Assembly: GCA_017620255.1 (NCBI GenBank)
Contig: JAFZQU010000031.1
Coordinates: 62,001 to 126,000 of the forward strand
DNA from: Lachnospiraceae bacterium
Lineage (GTDB): Bacteria > Bacillota > Clostridia > Lachnospirales > Lachnospiraceae
Length of the DNA: 64,000 bases
Direction: 5' to 3'
The notes under the pieces were generated by a model. That model worked only from the letters and a program-made list of their open reading frames with translations, was not told the origin of the DNA and did not search any database. Positions 43,012-52,189 of the stretch are shown here, in pieces (positions within the stretch are counted from its first letter, which is position 1; the number at the start of each line of letters is the position of its first letter). A program made the translations under genes and the position numbers.

Positions 43012-43887
43012 CTACTTCTTTCTCAAAAGGTCTTTCTCAATATCCCTATGCTCGATCTTAAAACCGTAATCGTCATATCCCTTCAGTCGTTCATACAGGG
43101 CATTCGCCAGTGTTACGCTCCTGTGTTTTCCGCCCGTACAGCCGATGGTGATGACCAGGCGGTTTTTTCCTTCCAGAATATAATGCGGGAGCAGGAAACG
43201 GAGCATGTCTTCCAGTTTGTTCAGGAATTCACCGGCTTCCGGAAAACCCATCACATAGTCCCGCACCTTCCGGTCGTTTCCGTTCAGATTCTTCAGTTCG
43301 TCAAAATAGTACGGATTCGGAAGGAACCGCACATCAAATACAAGGTCCGCATCCGAAGGAATACCATATTTAAAGCCAAAAGATACGATCGTGACAAACA
43401 GGCTCTTGAAACTCTGGTTGTTCACAAAGATCTTATCGATCTCTGCTTTCAGTTCCCTTGTCAGCATCTGACTGGTATCGAGAATGTAATCCGCCCTCCG
43501 TTTGATCGATGACAGTTCTTCTCTTTCCCGCCCGATCCCGGCTTCGATCCTGCCGTCGCCTGCAAGGGGATGGATACGTCTTGTCTCTTTATAGCGTTTG
43601 ATCAGGGTCTCGTCCGATGCTTCAAAGAAAAGCAGTTCATGCGGCACACCGGATTCCGTCATCTGATCGAGGACACGCTCCAGTTCAGAAAAAGAATGTC
43701 CCGTTCTGACATCCACGCCGATCACGACTTTTTCGATCTCGGAGTTCGGGGTGGATACCAGTTCGGCGAATTTTTCGATCAGGGGTACCGGCAGATTATC
43801 CACGCAGTAGTAGCCAGCATCTTCCAGCATTTTCAGGGCCGTACTCTTTCCGGCACCGCTCATTCCCGTTACAACCACAAATCTCAT
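43012..43887 (-). CDS. rapZ: RNase adapter protein RapZ / nucleotide-binding YvcJ
   Basis: A 291-residue P-loop protein. Walker A is VVTGMSGAGKSTALKMLED at the N-terminus, with YCVDNLPVPLI following. The C-terminal domain has SFGFKYGIPSDADLVFDVRF near 170 and the phosphosugar-binding CTGGKHRSVTLANALYERL near 250. In Escherichia coli RapZ controls GlmS synthesis through small RNAs; in Bacillus YvcJ binds nucleotides and affects competence. It overlaps the murB stop by 4 bases. Length and motifs are normal. Confidence 0.95.
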   Translation of the reverse strand: MRFVVVTGMSGAGKSTALKMLEDAGYYCVDNLPVPLIEKFAELVSTPNSEIEKVVIGVDVRTGHSFSELERVLDQMTESGVPHELLFFEASDETLIKRYKETRRIHPLAGDGRIEAGIGREREELSSIKRRADYILDTSQMLTRELKAEIDKIFVNNQSFKSLFVTIVSFGFKYGIPSDADLVFDVRFLPNPYYFDELKNLNGNDRKVRDYVMGFPEAGEFLNKLEDMLRFLLPHYILEGKNRLVITIGCTGGKHRSVTLANALYERLKGYDDYGFKIEHRDIEKDLLRKK

Positions 43888-44813
43888 AGATCAAGCCCCT
43901 CTCCCAGCATACAGACTTCCGGCTCCAGCCATACGCCGGACATGGCGTGCACCTCTTCCCTGATATGCCTGATCAGCCTGATGATCTCCTCAGCCGTGGC
44001 GTTACCCTTATTGATCACAAACCCGGCGTGTTTCTCCGAGACCATCGCATCTCCGATGCTGAATCCGCGCAGTCCCGCATCCTCTATCAGTTTTCCGGCA
44101 AAATAGCCCTCGGGCCGCTTAAATGTGGAGCCTGCGCTCGGATACTCTAACGGTTGTTTGCTGACACGTTTTTCTTTCAACTCATCCATGCGCGCGCGAA
44201 TGGCAGACGGTTCATCCGGATGAAGCTTCAGAACAGCGGAAAGTACAACATACTTTCCTTCCTTTACAAGGCTGTGCCTGTATGCAAAATGCATGTCCGT
44301 ATTTACGACCGTTTGGATCTTACCGTTTTCACAGTCAAAAAGGCGCACCGATTCCACGATATCTTTCATTTCACCGCCGTATGCGCCTGCATTCATCGTC
44401 ACGCCGCCGCCTAAAGTGCCGGGGATCCCCGAGGCAAACTCCATACCGGCAAGGCCTTCCTGCAGGGCAAATGCCGCTGCTTTTGAAAGCAGTGTGCCTG
44501 CCTGTACGATCAGCCTGTCTCCTTCCTTTTCGATCCCGCTTAAATTGTGATCGATCAGAATAACGGTCCCCCGATACCCGCGGTCGCTGACGAGCAGGTT
44601 GCTTCCGTTTCCCAGCAGAAAGAACGGTTCACCGGAATCAGAAAAAAGGCGGAGCAAAGCAACCGCCTCTTCTTCCCGTTCAGGAACCAAAACCGTATCT
44701 GCCGGTCCGCCCACCCGGAACGTCGTATGCAGACACATGGGTTCATTATGTAAGATCCGGTCCTCTTTGAGGATCTTGAGGACATCTGAATATAAAGCCT
44801 GATTCATTTTCAT
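43884..44813 (-). CDS. murB: UDP-N-acetylenolpyruvoylglucosamine reductase
   Basis: A 309-residue MurB. The FAD-binding region has FLLGNGSNLLVSDRGYRGTV near 75 and IPGTLGGGVTMNAGAYGGEM near 130; the catalytic serine lies in YPSAGSTFKRPEGYFAGKLI near 220; and the C-terminal LEPEVCMLGE holds the catalytic glutamate. It reduces UDP-GlcNAc enolpyruvate to UDP-MurNAc in peptidoglycan synthesis. The length and the missing Tyr loop fit the type II (Gram-positive) enzyme. It begins directly after the ROK kinase stop. Confidence 0.96.
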   Translation of the reverse strand: MKMNQALYSDVLKILKEDRILHNEPMCLHTTFRVGGPADTVLVPEREEEAVALLRLFSDSGEPFFLLGNGSNLLVSDRGYRGTVILIDHNLSGIEKEGDRLIVQAGTLLSKAAAFALQEGLAGMEFASGIPGTLGGGVTMNAGAYGGEMKDIVESVRLFDCENGKIQTVVNTDMHFAYRHSLVKEGKYVVLSAVLKLHPDEPSAIRARMDELKEKRVSKQPLEYPSAGSTFKRPEGYFAGKLIEDAGLRGFSIGDAMVSEKHAGFVINKGNATAEEIIRLIRHIREEVHAMSGVWLEPEVCMLGEGLDL

Positions 44814-45749
44814 CTATTCCAGGAGAAGTTTCGCCGCACCGTATATGCCGGCGTCGTTTTCAAGCACCGCCAGCGTAAAGATCGCCGAAGCACTTGCATG
44901 AAATACATATTTCTTATAATACTTCTGTACATAGGGGATCAGTATGTCTCCCGCCTTCGACACACCGCCGCCGATGACGAAGATCTCCGGATTACAGATA
45001 TCGGCTATGGTCGCAAGTCCCTTGCCGAGATAAAAACCGAATTCCTCCGCCACTTCCTTTGCCAGGGCATCGCCTGCTTTCACGGCATCCCAGGTGGATT
45101 TGGCAGAAAGCGGCTGGGATCTTAAGATACTCTCTGTATCCGTGCTTTCCAGTTTTTCTTTGGCAAGACGGACGATCCCGGTCGCGCTCGCATACTGTTC
45201 CAGACAGCCGAAATTACCGCATCCGCACGCTTCCGTTTCCTCATCGTTCATATGAATGTGTCCGATCTCACCGCCTGCACCGCCTGCGCCGACCAGCATT
45301 TTTCCGTTCACGATGATACCGCCGCCAACGCCGGTTCCGAGCGTTACAAGGACCATGTCGTCATAGCCCTGACCGCCGCCCTTCCACTGTTCTCCAAGCG
45401 CTGCCACGTTCGCGTCGTTTCCGGCCTTGACCGGCAGTCCTGTCCGCTCGCTCAGTTCTTTCGGCAGGTTCACATTTCCCCATCCGAGATTAACCGCCTG
45501 GAATACAGTGCCGTTCACATCGACAGGTCCCGGAACGCCGACGCCGATCCCTAAGATATCTTCCTTTGACAGGCTCTTATCCGCGATCTTCTTTTTGATC
45601 GCATCCGCAATATCATCAAAAATATGGGATCCCTGATCTTCTGTCCTTGTAGGGATCTCCCACTTTTCCAACAGATCACCCTCTACTGTGAACAGTCCCA
45701 TCTTGATCGTGGTGCCGCCCACGTCAACGCCAAAACAATACTTGCTCAT
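44814..45749 (-). CDS. glcK: ROK-family glucokinase
   Basis: A 311-residue ROK kinase. The ATP motif GVDVGGTTIKMGLFT is at the N-terminus, catalytic-region GIGVGVPGPVDVNG near 66 and KAGNDANVAALGEQW near 110 follow, and the zinc-binding CGCGNFGCLEQYAS lies near 175. It phosphorylates glucose (or a close relative) with ATP. In Firmicutes with non-PTS sugar uptake this is the main glucokinase. It sits 11 bases after hprK in a carbon-control and envelope operon, which fits with both HPr paralogues here lacking PTS function. Confidence 0.93.
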   Translation of the reverse strand: MSKYCFGVDVGGTTIKMGLFTVEGDLLEKWEIPTRTEDQGSHIFDDIADAIKKKIADKSLSKEDILGIGVGVPGPVDVNGTVFQAVNLGWGNVNLPKELSERTGLPVKAGNDANVAALGEQWKGGGQGYDDMVLVTLGTGVGGGIIVNGKMLVGAGGAGGEIGHIHMNDEETEACGCGNFGCLEQYASATGIVRLAKEKLESTDTESILRSQPLSAKSTWDAVKAGDALAKEVAEEFGFYLGKGLATIADICNPEIFVIGGGVSKAGDILIPYVQKYYKKYVFHASASAIFTLAVLENDAGIYGAAKLLLE

Positions 45750-45760
45750 CTGTTTCTCCT

Positions 45761-46693
45761 CTATTCATCATCACGCTGCTTCAGCGAATTCTGCACTCTC
45801 GCATATAATTCCTTGGCTGCATTGTATCCCATCTTCTTCTGGCGGAAGTTAACCGCTGCGGATTCGCAAATGATCGCAAGGTTACGTCCGGGACGGATCG
45901 GGATATTGTGACATACGACCTTGTTGCCGAGGTATTCGATGTATTCTTCTTCCAGGCCGATCCGGTCGTAATTTTTGTCCTTATCCCACTCTTCCAGACG
46001 GATGACCAGATCGATCGACTGCGTATCCCTGACGGAAGATACACCAAACAGCATCTTGACATCCACGATCCCGATGCCGCGCAGTTCGATCAGATGCTTG
46101 GTGATATCCGGTGCAGAGCCGATCAGTGTATCGTCACTGACTTTTCTTATTTCCACAACATCGTCCGTTACGAGACGATGTCCTCTCTTTACAAGTTCCA
46201 GAGCAGCTTCGCTCTTACCGATCCCGCTCTCGCCCGTGATCAGGACGCCTTCGCCGTAAACATCCACCAGTACGCCGTGTACGGAAATGCAGGGAGCGAG
46301 TTTGACGTTCAGCCAGCGGATGATCTCCGCCATAAACGCCGAAGTCGGTTTCTGCGTGGTGAGGACCGGTACATTCCTTTCCCTTGCGATCTCCAAAAAC
46401 ATGGGATCCGGCTGCAGTTCCCTGCAGAATACAAAGCAGGGGGCCTCTTCGCAGATCACCTCATTATAACGTTCTCTTCTTGTCTCTTCCGGCAGGCTCT
46501 CCATATAGGAGTATTCCACAAACCCGATGATCTCGACACGGCTCTTTTCAAAATGCTCCGTGTATCCCGCCAGCTGCAGGGCCGGGCGGTTGATATCCGG
46601 CTGTGTGATCTTGATCGCCGTGACATCGATCTCCGGTGTCAGATTGACAAGATCCATCTTCTCGATCAAAGTACTGACAGCTACAGTTGCCAT
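45761..46693 (-). CDS. hprK: HPr kinase/phosphorylase
   Basis: A 310-residue HprK/P. A histidine lies in ISVHGVLVDVYGEGVLI near residue 140; Walker A GESGIGKSEAALELVKRGH follows near 153; and the family signature is LIELRGIGIVDVKMLFGVSS near 202. It phosphorylates HPr and Crh on the regulatory serine when fructose-1,6-bisphosphate is high and removes it otherwise. Its possible targets here are the two His-less HPr paralogues. ATG 46693 follows ACGGGGG by 5 bases, and a TATAAT about 35-40 bases upstream suggests its own promoter, though the -35 is poor. Confidence 0.95.
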   Translation of the reverse strand: MATVAVSTLIEKMDLVNLTPEIDVTAIKITQPDINRPALQLAGYTEHFEKSRVEIIGFVEYSYMESLPEETRRERYNEVICEEAPCFVFCRELQPDPMFLEIARERNVPVLTTQKPTSAFMAEIIRWLNVKLAPCISVHGVLVDVYGEGVLITGESGIGKSEAALELVKRGHRLVTDDVVEIRKVSDDTLIGSAPDITKHLIELRGIGIVDVKMLFGVSSVRDTQSIDLVIRLEEWDKDKNYDRIGLEEEYIEYLGNKVVCHNIPIRPGRNLAIICESAAVNFRQKKMGYNAAKELYARVQNSLKQRDDE

Positions 46694-46757
46694 AGTATCC
46701 CCCGTTTACAGATTGTCTTAAATTCCCGCATATTATATCACAATGCTGACTTTTATT

Positions 46758-48557
46758 CTATACTGTGTGAAAAAAATCATATACACGCTGCGCCGCCCGC
46801 GCGTTCATTCCGGGCAGTGACTGCAGTTCTTCCACCTCTGCCTTCTTCAGTTCCTCGATTCCCGCAAAGTGCCGCATGATCTCCCTGCGCCGTTTTTGCC
46901 CGATCTCGGGGATATCATCCAATACGGAATGAACCTGACCTTTGCTTCGCAGGTTTCTGTGGAATGTGATCGCAAAACGGTGCGCCTCATCCTGTATCCT
47001 TGTGATCAGCTTAAAGCCTTCGCCCGACTTGTCGATCGCGATCTCCGTATTATTATAATACAGCCCTCTGGTGCGATGATTATTGTCCTTGACCATTCCG
47101 CACACCGGAATGTCTATATGGCATTTTTCCATGACGGAAAGGGCTACCCCGACCTGTCCTTTTCCGCCGTCCATCATGATCAGGTCCGGCAGCTTGTCAA
47201 ACTTTTCATCTTTTGCGAGTGCATGTTCAAACCGCCTCGTCAGGACTTCCGCAAGACTTGCATAGTCATTTGCCCCTTCAACCGATTTGATCCGGAATTT
47301 CCGGTAATCGTTTTTCTTCGGTTTTCCGTTTTCGAATACGACCATCGATCCGACGGAATCAAACCCGCTGATGTTGGATATGTCGTAAGCTTCTATCCTC
47401 CGGATCTCAATATCAAGCAGATCTTCCAGTTCACGGACCGCATTTCCTTCGCGTTTCAGTTTTTCAATGTCCTGTGCCAATACGATCTGCGCGTTCTTCT
47501 CGGCCAGTTCCACCAGTTTTTCTTTCCGTCCCTTTTGCGGAACGGTGATGCGGACCCTGCTGCCGCGGATGGATTTCAGCCATTCCTCCAGCAGTTCCCT
47601 GTCTTCCACGGATGTGGAGACGATCAGTTCTCCCGGGATCCCCGGGCAGGAAGCATAGTACTGTCCGATAAAGCTTTTCAGCACATCTTCCTTCTTCTCC
47701 CCTTCCGTATGTTCCATATAAAAGTGCTCCCTGCCGAGGATCTTGCCATCCCGGATAAAGAACACCTGCACGATCATCGCGGTCTCATTGCCTGCGATCG
47801 CGATGATATCCTTATCGTCACCCGACAGATCCGTGATCTTCTGCTTTTCGCTCACCTGTCCGATCGAACGCAGCATGTCCCTGTATTCAGCCGCCTTCTC
47901 GTAATCCATATTTTCGGAAGCCTCCTGCATTTTGGCTTCCAATTGCTGCGTCAGGGGTTTCTGGTTCCCGTTCAGAAAAGACAGGACTTTTTGTACGTTT
48001 TCCGCATATTCTTCCTTGGAGATCTTTCCGATACAGGGTGCGCTGCACTGGCCGATATGGTAATACAGACACGGACCTCCGTGCAGACTGCGGCACGGGC
48101 GGATCTGATACACCTTCCTGAGAAGCTCTATGGTCTCCTTGACAGATGCAGCGGAGGTGTAGGGCCCGTAATATCTGGCATTGTCTTTTTTTACCTGTCT
48201 TGTGATATGGATCCTCGGAAAATCTTCACGAACCGTGACTTTGATATAAGGATAGGTCTTGTCGTCCTTGAGCATCGTATTGTATTTTGGCTGATGCTCT
48301 TTGATCAGATTGTTTTCCAGGATCAGCGCCTCAAGTTCCGAGTCCGTCACCACGTACTCAAACCATTTGATCCTGCTGACCATCTGGGATATCTTCAGTG
48401 TTTTTTTTGTGCTTTCACGAAAATAGGACCGCACACGATTTTTGAGGATGACCGCTTTCCCCACATATATGATCCGGTCATCCTCATCGTGCATGATATA
48501 TACGCCGGGTTTGGCCGGCAGTTTTTTCAGTTCTTCGGAAATATCGAACGTTTCCAT
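46758..48557 (-). CDS. uvrC: Excinuclease ABC subunit C
   Basis: A 599-residue UvrC. The GIY-YIG nuclease domain is at residues 15-95 (PGVYIMHDEDDRIIYVGKA); a UVR motif near 205 binds UvrB; the RNase H-like 5' nuclease has EAYDISNISGFDSVGSMVVF near 385; and a helix-hairpin-helix pair ends the protein (LQSLPGMNARAAQRVYDFF). It makes both incisions in nucleotide excision repair. It begins 6 bases after the ftsH stop and so is likely co-transcribed with it. Confidence 0.96.
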   Translation of the reverse strand: METFDISEELKKLPAKPGVYIMHDEDDRIIYVGKAVILKNRVRSYFRESTKKTLKISQMVSRIKWFEYVVTDSELEALILENNLIKEHQPKYNTMLKDDKTYPYIKVTVREDFPRIHITRQVKKDNARYYGPYTSAASVKETIELLRKVYQIRPCRSLHGGPCLYYHIGQCSAPCIGKISKEEYAENVQKVLSFLNGNQKPLTQQLEAKMQEASENMDYEKAAEYRDMLRSIGQVSEKQKITDLSGDDKDIIAIAGNETAMIVQVFFIRDGKILGREHFYMEHTEGEKKEDVLKSFIGQYYASCPGIPGELIVSTSVEDRELLEEWLKSIRGSRVRITVPQKGRKEKLVELAEKNAQIVLAQDIEKLKREGNAVRELEDLLDIEIRRIEAYDISNISGFDSVGSMVVFENGKPKKNDYRKFRIKSVEGANDYASLAEVLTRRFEHALAKDEKFDKLPDLIMMDGGKGQVGVALSVMEKCHIDIPVCGMVKDNNHRTRGLYYNNTEIAIDKSGEGFKLITRIQDEAHRFAITFHRNLRSKGQVHSVLDDIPEIGQKRRREIMRHFAGIEELKKAEVEELQSLPGMNARAAQRVYDFFHTV

Positions 48558-48563
48558 GCCCTG

Positions 48564-50552
48564 CTATTCTTCTGCTGTGTGTTCCGTGACCACGGCAACG
48601 GTTTCCTCTGCGGCTTCCCCCGTTGTCTCCACTGTGCTGTCTGCGGCAGCTTCCGTATCCTCAGCTGCGTCTTCCTTCTTCTCTTCTTCCGGAACGATCC
48701 CCTTGGCTCTGTTGAAGATCTCCATGAATTCTTTTCCGGTGATGGATTCTTTCTCGAGCAGGAATTCCGCCAGTTCGTTCATCAGTTCGCGGTTTTCGGT
48801 GAGCATGCGTTTTGCTTCTTCAAACGCTTCCGCAAGCATCCTCTGAACTTCCTTATCCACATCGGCAGCCGTATGATCCGAGCAGTTCATGACCGTTCTT
48901 CCGTTCAGGTACTGGTCTTCGACCGACTCGATCTGTACGAGTCCGAAACGTTCGGACATACCGTACTGTGTGATCATCGCGCGTACGGAATGCGTTGCCT
49001 GCTCGATATCGTTAGCGGCACCGGTCGTGATCGAATCCGCTCCGAAGACGATCTCCTCTGCGGCACGTCCCGCCAGAGCGGTGATAACGCGTTCTTCCAG
49101 TTCTTTTTTGGAGCGCAGGTGTTTTTCTTCATCGGGAACATACCAGGCATAGCCGAGTGCGCCCATGGTACGCGGCACGATCGTGATCTTCTGGATCGGA
49201 TCCGTATTCTTTTGCAGGGCGGATGCAAGCGCATGTCCGATCTCGTGGAAGGACACGATCCGTTTTTCTTCCTGACTCATGACACGGTCTTTCTTTTCCT
49301 TACCCATCATGACCACTTCGATCGATTCGAGCAGATCCTTCTGGTTAACGGACTCTCTTCCCTGCTTGACGGCATTGATGGCCGCCTCGTTTACCATATT
49401 CGCAAGATCCGAGCCGACTGCGCCCGAGGTTGCAAGTGCGATCTCGTTAAAATCAACCGTATCGTCCATCAGCACATCCTTGGAATGTACTTTCAGGGTG
49501 TCCAGTCTGCCCTTGAGGTCCGGCTTGTCCACAATGATCCTGCGGTCAAAACGGCCGGGACGAAGCAGTGCCTTGTCTAAGATCTCCGGACGGTTTGTTG
49601 CCGCTAAGATCAGGATACCTTTGGAGGTATCGAATCCGTCCATCTCTGCGAGCAGCTGGTTCAGTGTCTGTTCTCTTTCATCGTTTCCGCCGCCGTATCT
49701 GCTGTCACGGCTTTTTCCGATCGCATCGATCTCATCGATAAAGATAATGCAGGGTGCATTCTTCTGTGCATCCTTAAACAGGTCGCGCACGCGGGATGCG
49801 CCCACGCCTACATACATTTCCACGAAATCCGAACCTGCCAGGGAGAAGAACGGTACATGCGCTTCTCCTGCGACTGCTTTTGCAAGCAGGGTTTTACCGG
49901 TTCCCGGAGGACCTACGAGCAGGGCTCCCTTTGGCAGTTTGGCGCCGATCTTGACATATTTCCCCGGATTATGCAGGAAATCCACGACTTCCTGCAGGGA
50001 TTCCTTTGCCTCATCCTGTCCGGCAACATCCCTGAAGGTCACGCCGGTCTCTTTCTGAATATAGACTTTGGCGGTGCTCTTTCCGACACCCATCATGCCG
50101 CCGCCTTTAGACACCCTGCGCATCACAAAGCTTAAGATCACCCAGACGAGCACGATCGGCAGGACATAGCTGACCAGCACGGTTACGATCATCTCGGATG
50201 CATTCGATTCCTTTTGTTCAAACTTGACACCTGCCTTCAGCAGTCTGTCCGGAAGGCCCGTATCGTCTACGGGGACGGTGTAGTAAGTCTGCGTAACGTA
50301 GGGGTTTGGCTGTGCTTTCGGTGTGATCGTGATCTCTTCCCTGCTGATCTCAACACTTTCGATCTCTCCCGAATCCACCTTTTCCAGAAACTCGTCATAA
50401 CTGATCTTCTGGTTGGAAGCGCCGTTCAACGTGGTACGCATATAAGAAAGGATCAGCAACATCACAAGGGATGCCGCAAGCAGGATAAAGATCGTCTGCC
50501 GGTTGCCGCCTTTATTGTTTTTATTCTGATTCTGATCGTTCTGGTTATCCAT
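48564..50552 (-). CDS. ftsH: ATP-dependent zinc metalloprotease FtsH
   Basis: A 662-residue membrane AAA+ protease. Two helices (residues 20-42 and 118-140) flank a small outer domain. The AAA domain has Walker [19 protein letters not shown] near 212, Walker [12 protein letters not shown] near 270 and the second region of homology [20 protein letters not shown]. The zinc site HEIGH lies near 440. The C-terminus is an acidic Ala/Glu/Thr-rich tail of about 40 residues. It degrades membrane and regulatory proteins. It has a consensus promoter (50587-50615). Confidence 0.97.
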   Translation of the reverse strand: MDNQNDQNQNKNNKGGNRQTIFILLAASLVMLLILSYMRTTLNGASNQKISYDEFLEKVDSGEIESVEISREEITITPKAQPNPYVTQTYYTVPVDDTGLPDRLLKAGVKFEQKESNASEMIVTVLVSYVLPIVLVWVILSFVMRRVSKGGGMMGVGKSTAKVYIQKETGVTFRDVAGQDEAKESLQEVVDFLHNPGKYVKIGAKLPKGALLVGPPGTGKTLLAKAVAGEAHVPFFSLAGSDFVEMYVGVGASRVRDLFKDAQKNAPCIIFIDEIDAIGKSRDSRYGGGNDEREQTLNQLLAEMDGFDTSKGILILAATNRPEILDKALLRPGRFDRRIIVDKPDLKGRLDTLKVHSKDVLMDDTVDFNEIALATSGAVGSDLANMVNEAAINAVKQGRESVNQKDLLESIEVVMMGKEKKDRVMSQEEKRIVSFHEIGHALASALQKNTDPIQKITIVPRTMGALGYAWYVPDEEKHLRSKKELEERVITALAGRAAEEIVFGADSITTGAANDIEQATHSVRAMITQYGMSERFGLVQIESVEDQYLNGRTVMNCSDHTAADVDKEVQRMLAEAFEEAKRMLTENRELMNELAEFLLEKESITGKEFMEIFNRAKGIVPEEEKKEDAAEDTEAAADSTVETTGEAAEETVAVVTEHTAEE

Positions 50553-50586
50553 TCATATTCTCCCGAAAGTTTATTAACTACCCACA

Positions 50587-50615
50587 ATTATATGGATAGT
50601 TTTCGGATAAATCAA
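50587..50615 (-). promoter_or_regulatory. Sigma-A promoter of ftsH-uvrC
   Basis: Reading leftward: TTGATT (complement of 50610-50615), 17-base spacer, TATAAT (complement of 50587-50592). It starts with TTGATTTAT, like the 32.2-kb promoter, but lacks the TGCGGG core. It is back to back with the rightward promoter at 50651. Confidence 0.85.
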
Positions 50616-50650
50616 TAATCTGAATATGAAATTGTCATAAACTTATTCTG

Positions 50651-50679
50651 TAGATTTTTGCAGATAAATCCTTTATAAT
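50651..50679 (+). promoter_or_regulatory. Sigma-A promoter of the MBOAT-SGNH operon
   Basis: TAGATT (50651-50656), 17-base spacer, TATAAT (50674-50679). The spacer carries GATTTTTGCAGATAAATC (50653-50670), an imperfect inverted repeat similar to the spacer repeat at 32.2 kb. Confidence 0.8.
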
Positions 50680-50716
50680 GAGCACGGGGAAGCATAAAAA
50701 CGGCAGGGGACATTTC

Positions 50717-52180
50717 ATGGTCTTTAATTCCTATTCTTTTATCTTAATCTATCTTCCGGTTTGTGTGGCCGGGTTTCATCTGCTGAAACGCACGAAAGTT
50801 CCGGCACTGGCCAAGTATTTTCTCCTGTGTGCCTCTCTCTTTTTCTACGGCCTGCATAATCTCCGCTCCCTTCTGGTACTCTGTATCAGCGTTATGCTGA
50901 ATTATGCCCTGTCCCTCTATCTTTGCAGGGAAGAAGCTGCTTTCAGAAAGGCTGTCCTTACGGCCGGGATCGTGCTGGATCTCGGGGCGCTGATCTACTG
51001 CAAGTATCTGCTGTTTTTTGAAGATGTGAGCAATTCCCTTTTCCATACACAGTTTGGAGCCATACCTCTGATCGTGCCGCTTGGCATCAGTTTTTATACC
51101 TTCACGCAGATCGCGTATCTTGTGGATGCATACCGTGAAATGGTGCGCTATTCCTTCTCCGATTACGCACTTTTTATCACCTTCTTCCCAAAGATCACCG
51201 TCGGACCGATCGCACTGGCTTCCGAAATGATCCCGCAGTTCAAGCGCGCGGTCACGGAAAAATGTGACCCGGTTCTTTTGTCAAAAGGCCTTGTCGGACT
51301 GTCCTTCGGTCTGGCCAAAAAGGTGCTTCTGGCTGATTCCCTGGCCAAATACGTGGACTGGGGTTTTAACAACTTAAGCGCCCTCGGTACGACGAATGCG
51401 ATCCTGGTCATGCTGGCCTATACGATGCAGATCTATTTTGATTTTTCCGGGTACTGCGATATGGCAACAGGGATCTGCCTGATGCTCGGGCTTGATCTTG
51501 TGCGCAATTTCGATTCTCCTTACCGCGCGCTCTCTGTCACGGAGTTCTGGAAACGCTGGCATATTTCACTGACAAGATTTTTCCGCCGGTATGTATACTT
51601 TCCCCTTGGCGGAAACCGGAAAGGACGTGTGAGAACGGTCCTGAACCGTCTGCTGATCTTCCTGCTCAGCGGCCTCTGGCACGGTGCCTCCCTGAATTTT
51701 CTGATCTGGGGCGGGATCCACGGACTCGGGATCATCGTGAGCAAAGCGCTCGCGCCCGTATCTGTCAGGTGGCCTAAAGTGATCCGGTTTTTGCTGACCT
51801 TCACCTTCGTCAATCTGGCCTGGGTCTATTTCCGTGCACCTGACCTTCCCACCGCGCACGCGTTTTTTGCGCAGCTCTTTGCCGGAGGATTTGTACCCGT
51901 CAACATTGAATTCATCGCGGCGGCCACGCCGAACGCCTGCAACATCCTGCAATGGCTGTTCATGCGGTTTACGCCGCTTTCCACATACTATACGGGAATG
52001 GTCATCGTCCTTTCCCTGCTTGGTTTTGCCGTGTTTGCATCCGTTAAGATGAAAAACACGGACGAGCGCATGGATCATTTTAAACCGACGGGCCGCCTTG
52101 CCGCAGCCTGCTCCATCCTGCTTGTTCTGGGGATCCTTTCTCTTTCGGAGATCTCCAAATTTATCTACGTGAACTTTTAA
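50717..52180 (+). CDS. Membrane-bound O-acyltransferase (AlgI/DltB-like MBOAT)
   Basis: A 487-residue polytopic MBOAT. About ten hydrophobic segments are visible; VPLGISFYTFTQIAYLVD near 125 and DFSGYCDMATGICLMLGL near 252 are family landmarks; and FWKRWHISLTRFFRRYVYFP near 288 precedes SGLWHGASLNFLIWGGIHGL near 330, which holds the catalytic histidines. Such proteins carry acyl groups across the membrane to acetylate surface polysaccharides. The ATG at 50717 follows AGGGGA by 6 bases. The gene after it encodes the usual SGNH-like partner, so O-acetylation of a wall glycan is the expected role, not D-alanylation, because dltA and dltC are absent. Confidence 0.92.
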   Translation: MVFNSYSFILIYLPVCVAGFHLLKRTKVPALAKYFLLCASLFFYGLHNLRSLLVLCISVMLNYALSLYLCREEAAFRKAVLTAGIVLDLGALIYCKYLLFFEDVSNSLFHTQFGAIPLIVPLGISFYTFTQIAYLVDAYREMVRYSFSDYALFITFFPKITVGPIALASEMIPQFKRAVTEKCDPVLLSKGLVGLSFGLAKKVLLADSLAKYVDWGFNNLSALGTTNAILVMLAYTMQIYFDFSGYCDMATGICLMLGLDLVRNFDSPYRALSVTEFWKRWHISLTRFFRRYVYFPLGGNRKGRVRTVLNRLLIFLLSGLWHGASLNFLIWGGIHGLGIIVSKALAPVSVRWPKVIRFLLTFTFVNLAWVYFRAPDLPTAHAFFAQLFAGGFVPVNIEFIAAATPNACNILQWLFMRFTPLSTYYTGMVIVLSLLGFAVFASVKMKNTDERMDHFKPTGRLAAACSILLVLGILSLSEISKFIYVNF

Positions 52181-52189
52181 GGATTACCT

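Noticed and set aside
46869-49580. A 903-codon open frame on the rightward strand.
   Set aside because: It is antisense to uvrC and ftsH, both certain by motif. It has no ribosome site, and its composition (Phe, Arg, Asp, His and Leu-rich) is what the complementary frame of a conserved gene gives.
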